A stretch of DNA of 39,352 nt, taken from assembly GCA_030041515.1 (NCBI GenBank), contig JASHNS010000005.1, positions 1-39,352 of the forward strand, given 5' to 3'. The stretch's first letter is position 1; each line of letters opens with the position of its first letter. Source of the stretch: Acidobacteriaceae bacterium (lineage in GTDB: Bacteria; Acidobacteriota; Terriglobia; Terriglobales; Acidobacteriaceae). The notes below the pieces were generated by a model. It was not told the origin of the DNA. It saw nothing but the letters and a program-made list of their open reading frames with translations, and did not search any database. The translations under genes and the position numbers were made by a program. Positions 24,440-32,900 of the stretch are shown piece after piece.

Positions 24440-24658
24440 CACCGCGGAGAGCACACAACTCTTCACCACAGAGAACACAAAGGCCCCGGACATGGTGGTT
24501 CGATCGGTTTGTCGCGCCCTTACGGTGTATCTGAACCCGGAGATGCCGGACTGGCAGATGCAGGCGAGCATCCGATCCAGTCAGCGCGCAACGATGAACT
24601 CATTTCATTTTCTATGTTCTCCGTGCCCTCTGCGGCAGGCCCCGTCATCCTCTGCGGC
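24440..24658. repeat. Degenerate CACAGAGAACAC-type inverted repeat pair
   Basis: The left arm (24440-24482) reads CACCGCGGAGAGCACAC and CACCACAGAGAACACAAAG. The right arm (24611-24658) carries the inverse, with GTTCTCCGTGCCCTCTGCGG and a second CTCTGCGG. The spacer of about 130 bp is unrelated. It looks like the decayed CACAGAG repeat family often seen between genes of soil bacteria (from memory), here occupying the era/CNNM gap. Confidence 0.55.
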
Positions 24659-24667
24659 GAAGCTTTT

Positions 24668-25939
24668 TCAACTCCCGGCGACCCGCGCCACGCGCAGCCG
24701 GTTTACGCGCCGGTCGGTCGAGGCCAGAATCTCGAAACGCAGGCCGTCGCCCACCACGACTTCGCCCGTTTGCGGAATCCGCCCTGCGATCTCGCTCACC
24801 AGTCCGCCGAGGGTCGTTGCCTCAACATCTTCCGGCAATTCCAAACCGGGCAGAATCCGATCCATCTCCGCAATTTCGAAATTCCCCGGCACCACCCACG
24901 TGCCGGCGCCTTCTTTGACCACGGATTGATCCTCGCCCTCGTGCTCATCGCGGATCGCGCCCACCAATTCCTCGAGCAGATCCTCAATGGTTACCAGCCC
25001 CGCCACGCCGCCGTACTCGTCAATGACAATGCGCATGTGCTGCTTTTCGTGCTGCATCTCGCGCAGCAGTTCGTTCACCTTCTTCGTCTCCGGCACAAAC
25101 GCCACCGCGCGCTGGATGGAAGCGACGGTGCGAGCGAGCATCTCCACGTCGGAGATTTGCAGCAAATCATGGGCGAAGGCAATCCCTGTAATGTTGTCCA
25201 GGGTTCCCGCATAGACGGGCACGCGCGAATAAGGGTGGGCGCGAATCTGCTCCAGGAACTGCTCCAGGGTGATCGTTCCCGAAACTGCAAAAATTGCTGG
25301 CCGCGGCGTCATCACCTCGCGCACAATTTTGTCGCCGAACTCCACGGCCGAGCGCACCAGCTCACGATCGCTCGCCTCCAGGATGCCTTCTTCTTCGCCT
25401 GCCTCAATCAGGGCGTCCACGGCTTCCGCAGTAGGATTCTCGCTCTCGACCGGCGCAGACTCGGCGAGCGCCGCGATCGACAACAGGAACTGCAGGAACA
25501 ACGTGATGGGCAGAACCAGCCACAGCAACAGGCGCAGAAACCAGCTCCAGCGCAGAATCCACTCGCCGCGGGTGCGTGTGAAGAAGGCAAATGGCAGGAA
25601 GCGGTTGAAGAGCACGATGACGAGAACGATGCCCAGCAGTACCTGAGCGATCTCCGCCGCTGCGGGACGTCCGCCCGCCCGCCCGCGATCGAACAGCAGC
25701 ATGCCGAAGATCAGGGTGAGAAATGCCAACGCCAGCAGCGTCAGGATCGCCGCCGAAAGCGCGATCCGGTCGCGCTTCATGCCCAGCTTCGGCTCGACTC
25801 GCTGCTCCCACACGTCGATGTTTTCCTGGAACTCGCGGGACAGAAACTTGCCCATCTCCGAGTACAGCCGGTCCACGTAGGAGGCCAGCATGAGCACGAC
25901 CAGCAAAAACAGAATCAGTCCTGCGGAGATTGCGCTCAT
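24668..25939 (-). CDS. CNNM/CorC-type membrane protein with CBS pair (hemolysin-like)
   Basis: Likely involved in Mg2+ or Co2+ efflux or homeostasis; the old name hemolysin C is misleading. Four membrane segments lie in the first ~170 residues (for example ISAGLILFLLVVLMLASYV and LSAAILTLLALAFLTLIFG). A CBS pair follows, with VREVMTPRPAIFAV and VIDEYGGVAGLVTIEDLLEE. The C-terminal CorC_HlyC domain has TWVVPGNFEIAEMDRILP and TLGGLVSEIAGRIP. The 423 residues fit. The membrane part is less conserved than a standard CNNM (DUF21) domain, so transport activity is inferred. The start overlaps the ybeY stop by 4 nt, as expected for the phoH-ybeY-CNNM-era order. Confidence 0.9.
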   Translation of the reverse strand: MSAISAGLILFLLVVLMLASYVDRLYSEMGKFLSREFQENIDVWEQRVEPKLGMKRDRIALSAAILTLLALAFLTLIFGMLLFDRGRAGGRPAAAEIAQVLLGIVLVIVLFNRFLPFAFFTRTRGEWILRWSWFLRLLLWLVLPITLFLQFLLSIAALAESAPVESENPTAEAVDALIEAGEEEGILEASDRELVRSAVEFGDKIVREVMTPRPAIFAVSGTITLEQFLEQIRAHPYSRVPVYAGTLDNITGIAFAHDLLQISDVEMLARTVASIQRAVAFVPETKKVNELLREMQHEKQHMRIVIDEYGGVAGLVTIEDLLEELVGAIRDEHEGEDQSVVKEGAGTWVVPGNFEIAEMDRILPGLELPEDVEATTLGGLVSEIAGRIPQTGEVVVGDGLRFEILASTDRRVNRLRVARVAGS

Positions 25940-26436
25940 CGCCCACGCCTTCGCGGCTTTGCCGTTCCACTGCGCTCAATCAGGCCGATTTCCAGTCCGA
26001 ACCGCTTCCGCAGCGCGGTTTCTTTCCGCGCCATCTCGCCCTGATCCGTCTCGTGATCATATCCCGCCAGATGCAACACTCCGTGCAGCAGCAAAATCTC
26101 GAGTTCCGTAAACAGCGCGTGCCCGGCCTCATCGGCCTGCCGCGCCGCTGTTTCGACCGAAATGGCCAGGTCGCCGGCCGAAGAAGAACCTTGTGCCTCA
26201 TATGTGTCCGGCTTTGGCAGATGCGGGTTCGCCGGAAACGACAGCACATCTGTTGCCTTGTCCTTGTGGAGAAACTTCCGATTCAGCCGCCGAATCTCTC
26301 TGTCCCCGGTCAGAAGCACGGACACATTCCCCGTCAGCTTCGCCGCCTGCGCGGCCTCGCGCAGAAACAAGCCCAGCGCACGCTGCTGCAGCGCGCGGCC
26401 GAACTTCGCCTGTATTGGGGGCTCGATCAGGATCAT
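25936..26436 (-). CDS. ybeY: Endoribonuclease YbeY, rRNA maturation factor
   Basis: YbeY is a zinc-dependent RNase needed for 16S rRNA 3'-end processing and ribosome quality control. The metal site H-x3-H-x5-H is intact in LLLHGVLHLAGYDHETD near residues 115-130. LTGDREIRRLNRKFLHKDKA and TDVLSFP are the other family blocks. The 166 residues are normal. It is translationally coupled to the CNNM gene (ATGA overlap). A strong terminator lies between phoH and this gene, so it may need its own promoter or depend on readthrough. Confidence 0.95.
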   Translation of the reverse strand: MILIEPPIQAKFGRALQQRALGLFLREAAQAAKLTGNVSVLLTGDREIRRLNRKFLHKDKATDVLSFPANPHLPKPDTYEAQGSSSAGDLAISVETAARQADEAGHALFTELEILLLHGVLHLAGYDHETDQGEMARKETALRKRFGLEIGLIERSGTAKPRRRGR

Positions 26437-26470
26437 GGTCGAGCGGCAGGCCTTTCACCAGCCTGTCGCA

Positions 26471-26504
26471 AAAACAGCAGGAGGGTGTTTCCACCCTCCT
26501 GCAC
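26471..26504 (-). terminator. Strong intrinsic terminator downstream of phoH
   Basis: On the minus strand a perfect 11-bp stem GCAGGAGGGTG / CACCCTCCTGC (26479-26489 with 26494-26504) encloses a GAAA tetraloop and is followed after 2 nt by TTTTT (26472-26476). It lies 45 bp after the phoH stop and 35 bp before the ybeY start. Confidence 0.85.
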
Positions 26505-26548
26505 TGATGGTACAGCGCACTCGCGCCGGCTACCGAATACTGGCTACG

Positions 26549-27559
26549 CTACTGCGGCTGCCGCGCAACGCGCATCTCGCCCTCGTCCAGGGCCAGCGGC
26601 AGTTCCTCCTGCCGAGCGCGGCCAAAGCCTTCGTAGGCACGGATGATCCGCTGCACCAGCTGGTGCCGCACCACGTCGCCGTCTTCGAAGCGCACGAACC
26701 CGATTCCGTCCACGCCTTCGAGCACGCTCAGCGCCTCTACCAGACCCGACTTGCGCGGATTTGGCAGATCGATCTGCGTGATGTCGCCCGTAATCACCGC
26801 CTTCGCGTTGTTCCCCATGCGGGTGAGGAACATCTTCATCTGCTCGCTGGTGGTGTTCTGCGCCTCGTCCATAATGATGAACCCATCGTTCAGCGTCCGC
26901 CCGCGCATGAATGCCAGCGGCGCAATCTCGATCACGTTCTTCTCCAGCATCTTATCCACCCGCTCCGGCTCCAGCAGATCGTAGAGCGCATCGTACAGCG
27001 GCCGCAGATACGGATCCACCTTCTCCTGCAGCGTGCCCGGCAGAAATCCCAGACGCTCGCCGGCTTCTACGGCCGGCCGCACCAGCACGATGCGGCTGAT
27101 CTTTTTCGCCAGCAGCGCCGCCGCCGCCATCGCCACCGCCAGATACGTTTTCCCCGTACCCGCCGGCCCGATGCCGAAGACCATGTCGTTCTGCTCAATG
27201 GCTTCCACGTAGCGCCGCTGATTCAGAGACCGCGGCTGCACCATGCGCTTAATGCCCGCCGATCGCTGCTTCCCGCTCTCCGCCAGGCTGCGCAGCGAAA
27301 CCGCGGGATCGGCCGTCACCAGCCGCAGCATCCCGTTCAGCTCGCCGTTCTGCAGCAGGATGCCCCGCTGCCGCAGCGCTTCAAAGTCCTTGAAGATGCG
27401 CTCCACGTGCGCGACCGCCACCTCCGCACCCTCCACGCGCACGGAGTCGGATTCAAGGTCGATCCTCACATGGAGAGCGTCCTCCATGAGTCTCAGATTT
27501 TCGTCGCGGGTCCCGAACAGGGGCTCAAGATTCGGAGTCAGCTCCAGATGTTTTCTCAT
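26549..27559 (-). CDS. phoH: PhoH-like ATPase/RNA helicase-like protein
   Basis: PhoH-type P-loop ATPase, cytosolic, associated with RNA metabolism; often paired with YbeY. The Walker A is [17 protein letters not shown], the Walker B region is [20 protein letters not shown], and [20 protein letters not shown] is the typical family block. The N-terminal part (residues ~10-100) is a KH-like/PhoL domain. The 336 residues are normal. GGAGG lies about 15 bp before the ATG at 27559, rather far. It is the first gene of the phoH-ybeY-CNNM-era order, but a terminator separates it from ybeY. Confidence 0.95.
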   Translation of the reverse strand: MRKHLELTPNLEPLFGTRDENLRLMEDALHVRIDLESDSVRVEGAEVAVAHVERIFKDFEALRQRGILLQNGELNGMLRLVTADPAVSLRSLAESGKQRSAGIKRMVQPRSLNQRRYVEAIEQNDMVFGIGPAGTGKTYLAVAMAAAALLAKKISRIVLVRPAVEAGERLGFLPGTLQEKVDPYLRPLYDALYDLLEPERVDKMLEKNVIEIAPLAFMRGRTLNDGFIIMDEAQNTTSEQMKMFLTRMGNNAKAVITGDITQIDLPNPRKSGLVEALSVLEGVDGIGFVRFEDGDVVRHQLVQRIIRAYEGFGRARQEELPLALDEGEMRVARQPQ

Positions 27560-27913
27560 CAGGAAAGAAAGGGACCTCCAAACGCGGCCAGGCGCAGGCC
27601 ACGCGTTTCAATTGGGATTGTCGAGGGGGTTGGCGGTCGCCGCAGCGTATCTCGCTCCACACTCATTAGATGCCGGAGAGCGGGCAAACGAAGCGGGTTG
27701 GCTATAGCCGCCAAAGGTGTAATTGGCGCCAGAGTAACCCGCCCCTCCGCCCGCGTCAATGCCTTTTCGGTGAATCCCCTGCGAATTCGCCCTCGCCCGG
27801 TACCCACCCCGCCACGTTCCTTCCACCCCTGGCTCTGTTATCGGCGGATTCACACGCTTCTCCGCTTCCTGCAGCACTTTGCGCCAGCCCAGGCAAAGCC
27901 GCCCGCCAGCGGC
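27560..27913. other. Gap with one weak Gly/Tyr-rich reading frame
   Basis: About 350 bp between phoH and the broken acyltransferase. One minus-strand frame (27608-27877, GTG start) would encode 89 residues with a Gly/Tyr/Ser-rich middle (GGGAGYSGANYTFGGYSQPA). It has no ribosome-binding site and no family I recognise, so I do not call it a gene. Nothing else is visible. Confidence 0.4.
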
Positions 27914-29085
27914 CTACGTTCCCGGCGATTCGCCGGTTTCACCCGCCACCGCCAACGCTACCGCATGCGATTCATCGCGCTCCACATAGGTTTGCCGCAC
28001 AAATCGATCTCTGAGTCGCAGCACAGGCCGCTCCACCAGCAGGTGCAGCAGCCCCGCCACGCTCAGGCACGCCGCCGCATACAGGCACCATGACTCTGGT
28101 CCCCGGCTTGCCGTGACGCCGGGGAAATGCCGCATCACAAAGTGCGCAACTTCCTTGTGGGTCAGGTAGAGCGTGTACGCCAGCGCGGCCAGCAGGCCCG
28201 CTCCCGGAATCCGCCTGCGCCCCAGCAGCCCCTTCGGGCTCATGGCCGACGCGGTCACCAGCGCGAGTCCGGCATCCAGCAAAGGAAACCCGAACACCTG
28301 CGCCCACCAGGCAAGTCCCGCAGCCGCCCTGATCCCGGCCCTGAAAAAGCCACACTGCTCCGCCCACCAAAACAATCCCGGCAGCCAGCAGCGCATGGCA
28401 GTGCTCCATCCACCGGCTCCACGCCACAGGGCGGAATGTGCGCAGCACCGCCAGTCCCACGCCAAACGTCAGCCCATCGAGGCGCGTCCAGGAAGGATAG
28501 TAGATCAGGGCGAACACATCGTTGGGAAAGTGGGCAATCAGCTCCGCGCAGAATCACTCCGCCCGCCACCATCAGCGCCACCGTGGCGACGGCCTTCCGC
28601 GCCGACGGTCGCCGCATCAGCAGAGCCAGGAGCAACGGCAGCAGCAGGTAAAAATGCTCCTCAACGCACAGCGACCATGCATGAGAGAAAGCGTGCTGCC
28701 TCAGATTCACATCCAGGTTCAGCGTAAAGGTAAGAAACGTCCACAGCGGCGGTAGCCCGCTGGACTCGCGCCAAGCTGGCACGAGGAAGTACAAGAGCAG
28801 CACAAACCAATACGCCGGCAGGATGCGGGCGGCCCGGCGCAAATAAAAACGGCCGAACGAGGGGCGCTGCTCTTCGGTCCACCCGCGCAGGAGTTGCTGC
28901 CCGATTAAAAAGCCGCTCAGGACGAAGAACAGGTCCACGCCCATCCAGCCAAACCATGGAAGCGGCAAAATACCTTCCGGCAGCTCGCCGAATATTGTCA
29001 GGTGGAAAAACATCACTGCAAGGATGGCAGCTGCGCGCAGGGTGTCCAGCCCGGGCAGGCGCGATGGGGGAGCAGCGGGGGGCAT
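27914..29085 (-). pseudogene. Acyltransferase-3 (OafA/YrhL type) gene broken by two frameshifts
   Basis: The family is a multi-pass membrane enzyme that O-acetylates sugars or other surface molecules. The first part (from ATG 29085) shows LPGLDTLRAAAILAVMFFHL, GWMGVDLFFVLSGFLIGQQL, RFYLRRAARILPAYWFVLLL and HAWSLCVEEHFYLLLPLLLA, all classic. Near 28545 the homology moves to the next frame (ELIAHFPNDVFALIYYPSWT, then RLDGLTFGVGLAVLR). Between about 28325 and 28400 it moves again (GLAWWAQVFGFPLLDAGLAL, then LAALAYTLYLTHKEVAHFV) and runs to the stop at 27914. Both shifts are in the same direction, fitting two single-base insertions. Joined, the parts give about 390 residues, the normal size. Either a recent pseudogene or sequencing errors. 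Confidence 0.85.
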
Positions 29086-29378
29086 CGAGATGGCAGGAAG
29101 CGCCGGGCGCTCACAGCATAGCATCCCCGCCTCATAGCTCTGCCTACGACTGTCGTCACCCTCTCGACGTTACCCGCCGCGCAATTCCTCCCCTGTTCGT
29201 CCGCCCCCCTTCCCCAACCGCGTCATTGCCGCTTCCTCCCCACCGGCGCGACCATTCCGGCATGCGAGTCAACCTCAGCACCCGCCCCTCCAGACGATCG
29301 GCATCGCGGGCCGGCTCCATGCCCGTCCTGCTCACCATTCGCCCTACCTGCAAAGTTCCCGGCGACTATGAGTGCAAA

Positions 29379-29543
29379 ATGGACAGCGCGACGCTGCTGC
29401 GCCTGCTCCGCACCCAAACCGATCTCCCCGGCTATGAACTCGAAGCCTTTGCCATGAAGGTTCGCGCCACGCTGGCCGCCCAGATCACCGGCGTCGATCT
29501 CAGCGATTCGGTGCTCACCGACATCGGCTACTTCATCGACTAA
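29379..29543 (+). CDS. Small hypothetical protein, 54 residues
   Basis: The frame MDSATLLRLLRTQTDLPGYE, then AFAMKVRATLAAQITGVDLS and DSVLTDIGYFID, reads as an amphipathic, acidic, probably helical protein with good codon composition. The frame stays open upstream (another ATG at 29319), but those residues are low-complexity and Arg/Ser-rich, so the ATG at 29379 is preferred. No strong ribosome-binding site. It lies 35 bp before the YdeI/OmpD-associated gene in the same direction, so the two may be cotranscribed. I do not recognise the family. Confidence 0.5.
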   Translation: MDSATLLRLLRTQTDLPGYELEAFAMKVRATLAAQITGVDLSDSVLTDIGYFID

Positions 29544-29578
29544 CCCGCTGCTGCCGCACGCCAGGTTAGAGTAGCGGC

Positions 29579-29848
29579 ATGACCGGCAAACTCTCCTCGG
29601 GCGTCCTCCATCCCATCCCGCCCGACCTCCGCGACGCCCTCCTCGCCGACCCCGGCGCCCGCGCCAGGTGGGAGGACATCACCCCGCTCGCCCGCAATGA
29701 ATGGATCTGCTGGACCACCTCCGTCAAAAAGCCGGAAACCAGAAAAGAGCACGTCCAGCGGGTCTGCTCCGAACTGAAAGAAGGCATGCGCCGTCCCTGC
29801 TGCTGGCCCGGCTGTCCCCATCGGACCCGCAATCGCAGGCCCGCGTAG
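29579..29848 (+). CDS. YdeI/OmpD-associated (OmdA) family small protein
   Basis: The 89 residues contain LHPIPPDLRDALLADPGARA, then WEDITPLARNEWICWTTSVK and KPETRKEHVQRVCSELKEGM, which is the OmdA domain (Pfam 'bacteriocin-protection, YdeI or OmpD-associated'), here alone without the usual N-terminal partner domain. The tail has Cys-rich RPCCWPGCPHR, which I recall from stand-alone members. Biochemical function of the domain is not established. It converges on the S53 protease gene with a terminator-like hairpin between them. Confidence 0.8.
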   Translation: MTGKLSSGVLHPIPPDLRDALLADPGARARWEDITPLARNEWICWTTSVKKPETRKEHVQRVCSELKEGMRRPCCWPGCPHRTRNRRPA

Positions 29849-29861
29849 ACCCGTTCCGCTG

Positions 29862-29900
29862 GCAAAGAAAATCGGGCGCCGCCCCGTGGAACGACGCCCG
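29862..29900 (-). terminator. Probable terminator of the S53 protease gene
   Basis: On the minus strand a CGGGCG/CGCCCG stem (29895-29900 with 29873-29878, 16-nt loop) is followed by ATTTTCTTT (29864-29872). It lies about 50 bp after the protease stop. The long loop makes this moderate. A second perfect stem CGACTCG-CAGC-CGAGTCG at 29919-29936 has no T-run on either side. Confidence 0.5.
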
Positions 29901-29948
29901 CAGGAGAACCCTTTTAGACGACTCGCAGCCGAGTCGCGTGGCGATCCT

Positions 29949-32900
29949 TCAGTAGCTGTGCCAACTTCCCCACGCCGCCGAGTGGAACGTCGCCGACAGC
30001 ACGAACGAGAAGCTCGTCTGGTCCGTGTTCGTCAGCGTCACGCTGCGCACTGCCCGCCGCGGATCCAGCGCATACGTGTACGAGTAGAGGTTGCAGGTCG
30101 CCCCGTTCAGCGTTCCGTCGCTGTTGATGCGGTTAATCCCGCCCACCGCTATGCTCTCGTTCGCGTTCGCCCCGAAACTGCACCAGTCGCTGAACGTCTG
30201 CTGGAACGTGTCGCTCGGCCCGTACGCGTAATTCACCGTCACCGTTCCGGTGTGGCTCCCCTGCACGCCCGTGCCCAGCAGCGTCATCGTCGTGTACGGC
30301 CGCTGCTGGTACCACGGAACCGCAAACGTCGCGCCCTTCCCCGGCAGCGCGACCATGTCCGCTACGCAGTTCGTCGTGCAGTCCTTCCCGTTGATGGCGC
30401 CAAACCCAAACAGCGCGCCGTTGATCGTCAACTGCGGCAGCGGCCCGGAAATCCCCAGTTGCTGCGCCGAATACGCATCCGAGCATCCGTTTGCCAGCGT
30501 GCAGCCGTCCCCGCCGCCATCCATCCCGCCGGTTGCGGAAAAGGTCACGCCGTTGTTGAAAATCCCGCCCGTGTTGAACTCCCGCATGAGGTTCACCGGG
30601 CTCTCGATCATCTGCCCGGTCACCGTCGCCGCCAGCACAATCACGTTCGGATCATTCGGCAGCGTCACGCTCTTCACCAGCTTGTGCGTGTCCAGCGGGA
30701 AGATATACGCGTACAGGTTGAAGACCCGGTTGTCCTGCGCGCCGTTCGCCAGGTTCCGGTACGGCATCACCACCGCAAAGCTTTCGTCGTTGTTGTATTG
30801 CGGCGCAAACCAGTCGCTGAAGCCCTGCGTGAACGTCGCAGTCGTGCCATCCATATACGTCACCGTCACCGTCTGCCCTGCCTGGTCGCCGTTGAATCCG
30901 GTTCCCAGTAGTTGCAGCGTCGCGAACGGCCCGCGCGGCAGCGCAATCGTCTGCCCGCTGCTGCTGATCGCATCCGGCTTATTCGCCGGCCCGAAGGCAA
31001 ACTGCACATCGTTCAGAATCCGATGCGGCGTCAGCAAATTCGACGAGTACGTGTCGCCCAGCCCATCCAGGCCGCCCGTGTTGTTGCCGCTCCCGTCGGT
31101 TGAGATCGCATCTGTGTTCCACGCCGACGACAGATCCACAGGCCATCCCGCGCCGCCCGTCCCCGTCGCCGCGCTCACTGCCAGCGTCAGCGACGACGCG
31201 CTCTGCGTAATGTTCCCCGAGCTGGCCGTCAGCGTCAGCGGCACCCCGGGCCCCGTCGGCGTCGTGCTCCGCGCCGTTAGCCGCAGCGTGCTGCTCGTCG
31301 CCGTCTGCGCCGGATCGATCGCCGCCATCACGCCACTCGGCAGCCCCATGACAGCCGAGAACTTCACCTTCCCCTCAAATCCGTTTTCCGGCGTAATCGT
31401 CAGCGTCGATGTCGCCGACGCATTCTGATTGATGTAAATCGCGCTCGGCGATGCCGCCAGCCCGAACGTCGGCAGCGCCAGCGTCAGGTACGCCGGCTGC
31501 GTCTCCACGCCGCCCGCGCTCTGCCCCGTCACCGCCACCACCAGCGTCCCGCCCGAGCCTGATCCGCTCAGCGTCAGCGTCAGCGTCGACGTTTCGGATC
31601 CGGAAATCGAAGCAGGACTCAGCGACGCCGACACCCCCGCCGGCGAACCCAGCACGTTCACGCTCAGGTTCACCGTCCCGCTGAATCCATTTCCCGACGT
31701 CATCGAGATTGTGCTGGTCGTGCTGGTTTCTCCCGTTGGAATCGTCACGGTCGCCGGCGTAGCCGCAAGCGCGAACCAGGGCGCGGTCGCCGCGGGCGTC
31801 AGCGTGTTAATCAGCGCCTGCCCGTTCGGACTGCCCCATCCCGTGACCAGATCGTAGCCCGTCACAGCAAAATACTGCTGCCCGTAGCCGTTGGCATTGC
31901 TGCCGCTGGTGATGTCGTGAAAGTACGTGCTGTAATTCGCACTCGTCCCCAGAGCGTACAGCTGCGGATTCAGAAACGTCGCCGATGGCGCGTCGCTGTT
32001 GGCTGCCTGCTCGTTCACCAGCGCCATGAATCCCGCCCACCGCGGCGTGGACAGGCTCGTCCCTCCAATCCCGCCCTGGCAGCTGCCGTCCGCGCACCAC
32101 CAGTTATCGCAGTCCGCCTCCGCGGCAACGTCGGGAATGTTGCGCAGCGTCGTCGATCCCTGGTTCGCCGCATTCACCACCCCCGGCAACTGCTGATATG
32201 CCGGGATCGCAAACCCATTCGTGCTGTATCCGCCGCTGCTTCCGCCCGTCGGGTTCGCGCACGCCAGCACCGGATTTGTGCCGCCCCACGCAATCTCCGA
32301 CACCCAGCTCCCGCCCGGTCCGGTCGTCGTGATGTGCGTCCCGCCCACCGCGGTCACGTACGGATCGTCCGCCGGATAATACGCAGGATTGCAGTCATTG
32401 CCTGTGCAGCCCGGCAGCGAATACGCGCCGCTGTCTCCGCTGGCCACAAACAGATTCTGTCCCTGCGCCGCGAATTCCTCGAAGATCGGTTCGTCTGACG
32501 TGGGATCGGCCGGCAGCCATCCCACCGACGCGCTCAGCTGCTTCGCGATATCGTCCGTCGCCATCTGCGTGAACGTATCCACATCGTTCGACGCCTCGTA
32601 CTCGATCACCGCATTCACGCCGGGCGCCATCGAGAGAGACTGCACGATGTCCGCAACCGGCTCGCCGTCGTTGCACGAGCTCACCGGGCACGACGTGTCA
32701 TACCCGTTGATCGAATCCGTGATCACCACGCTCGGATTGAACGGCTGTCCAATCGAGCTGAAGTACGCTTCCACGTCGCTCAGGTTGAAATTCAGCCCGA
32801 AGATCCCGATCGTCTGCCCGGCCCCGGTCAGCGTCGTCCGGCCGTAGTACGCGGCGCGCATGTCGCTGCCCAGGTACTGTCCGCTGGGCCCTGAGCCGGT

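Noticed and set aside
23166-24929. 587-residue open frame on the plus strand
   Set aside because: It overlaps plsC in another frame and is antisense to era and the CNNM gene; composition is Arg/Gln/Leu-rich without motifs.
26162-28093. 643-residue open frame on the plus strand
   Set aside because: Antisense to ybeY, phoH and part of the acyltransferase; no domain and no ribosome-binding site.
28956-29378. Upstream extension of the small gene at 29379
   Set aside because: Overlaps the start of the acyltransferase gene and is low-complexity; only the last 54 residues look like protein.
29919-29936. CGACTCG-CAGC-CGAGTCG stem as a terminator
   Set aside because: Perfect stem, but no T-run on either strand; the hairpin at 29873-29900 fits termination of the protease gene better.
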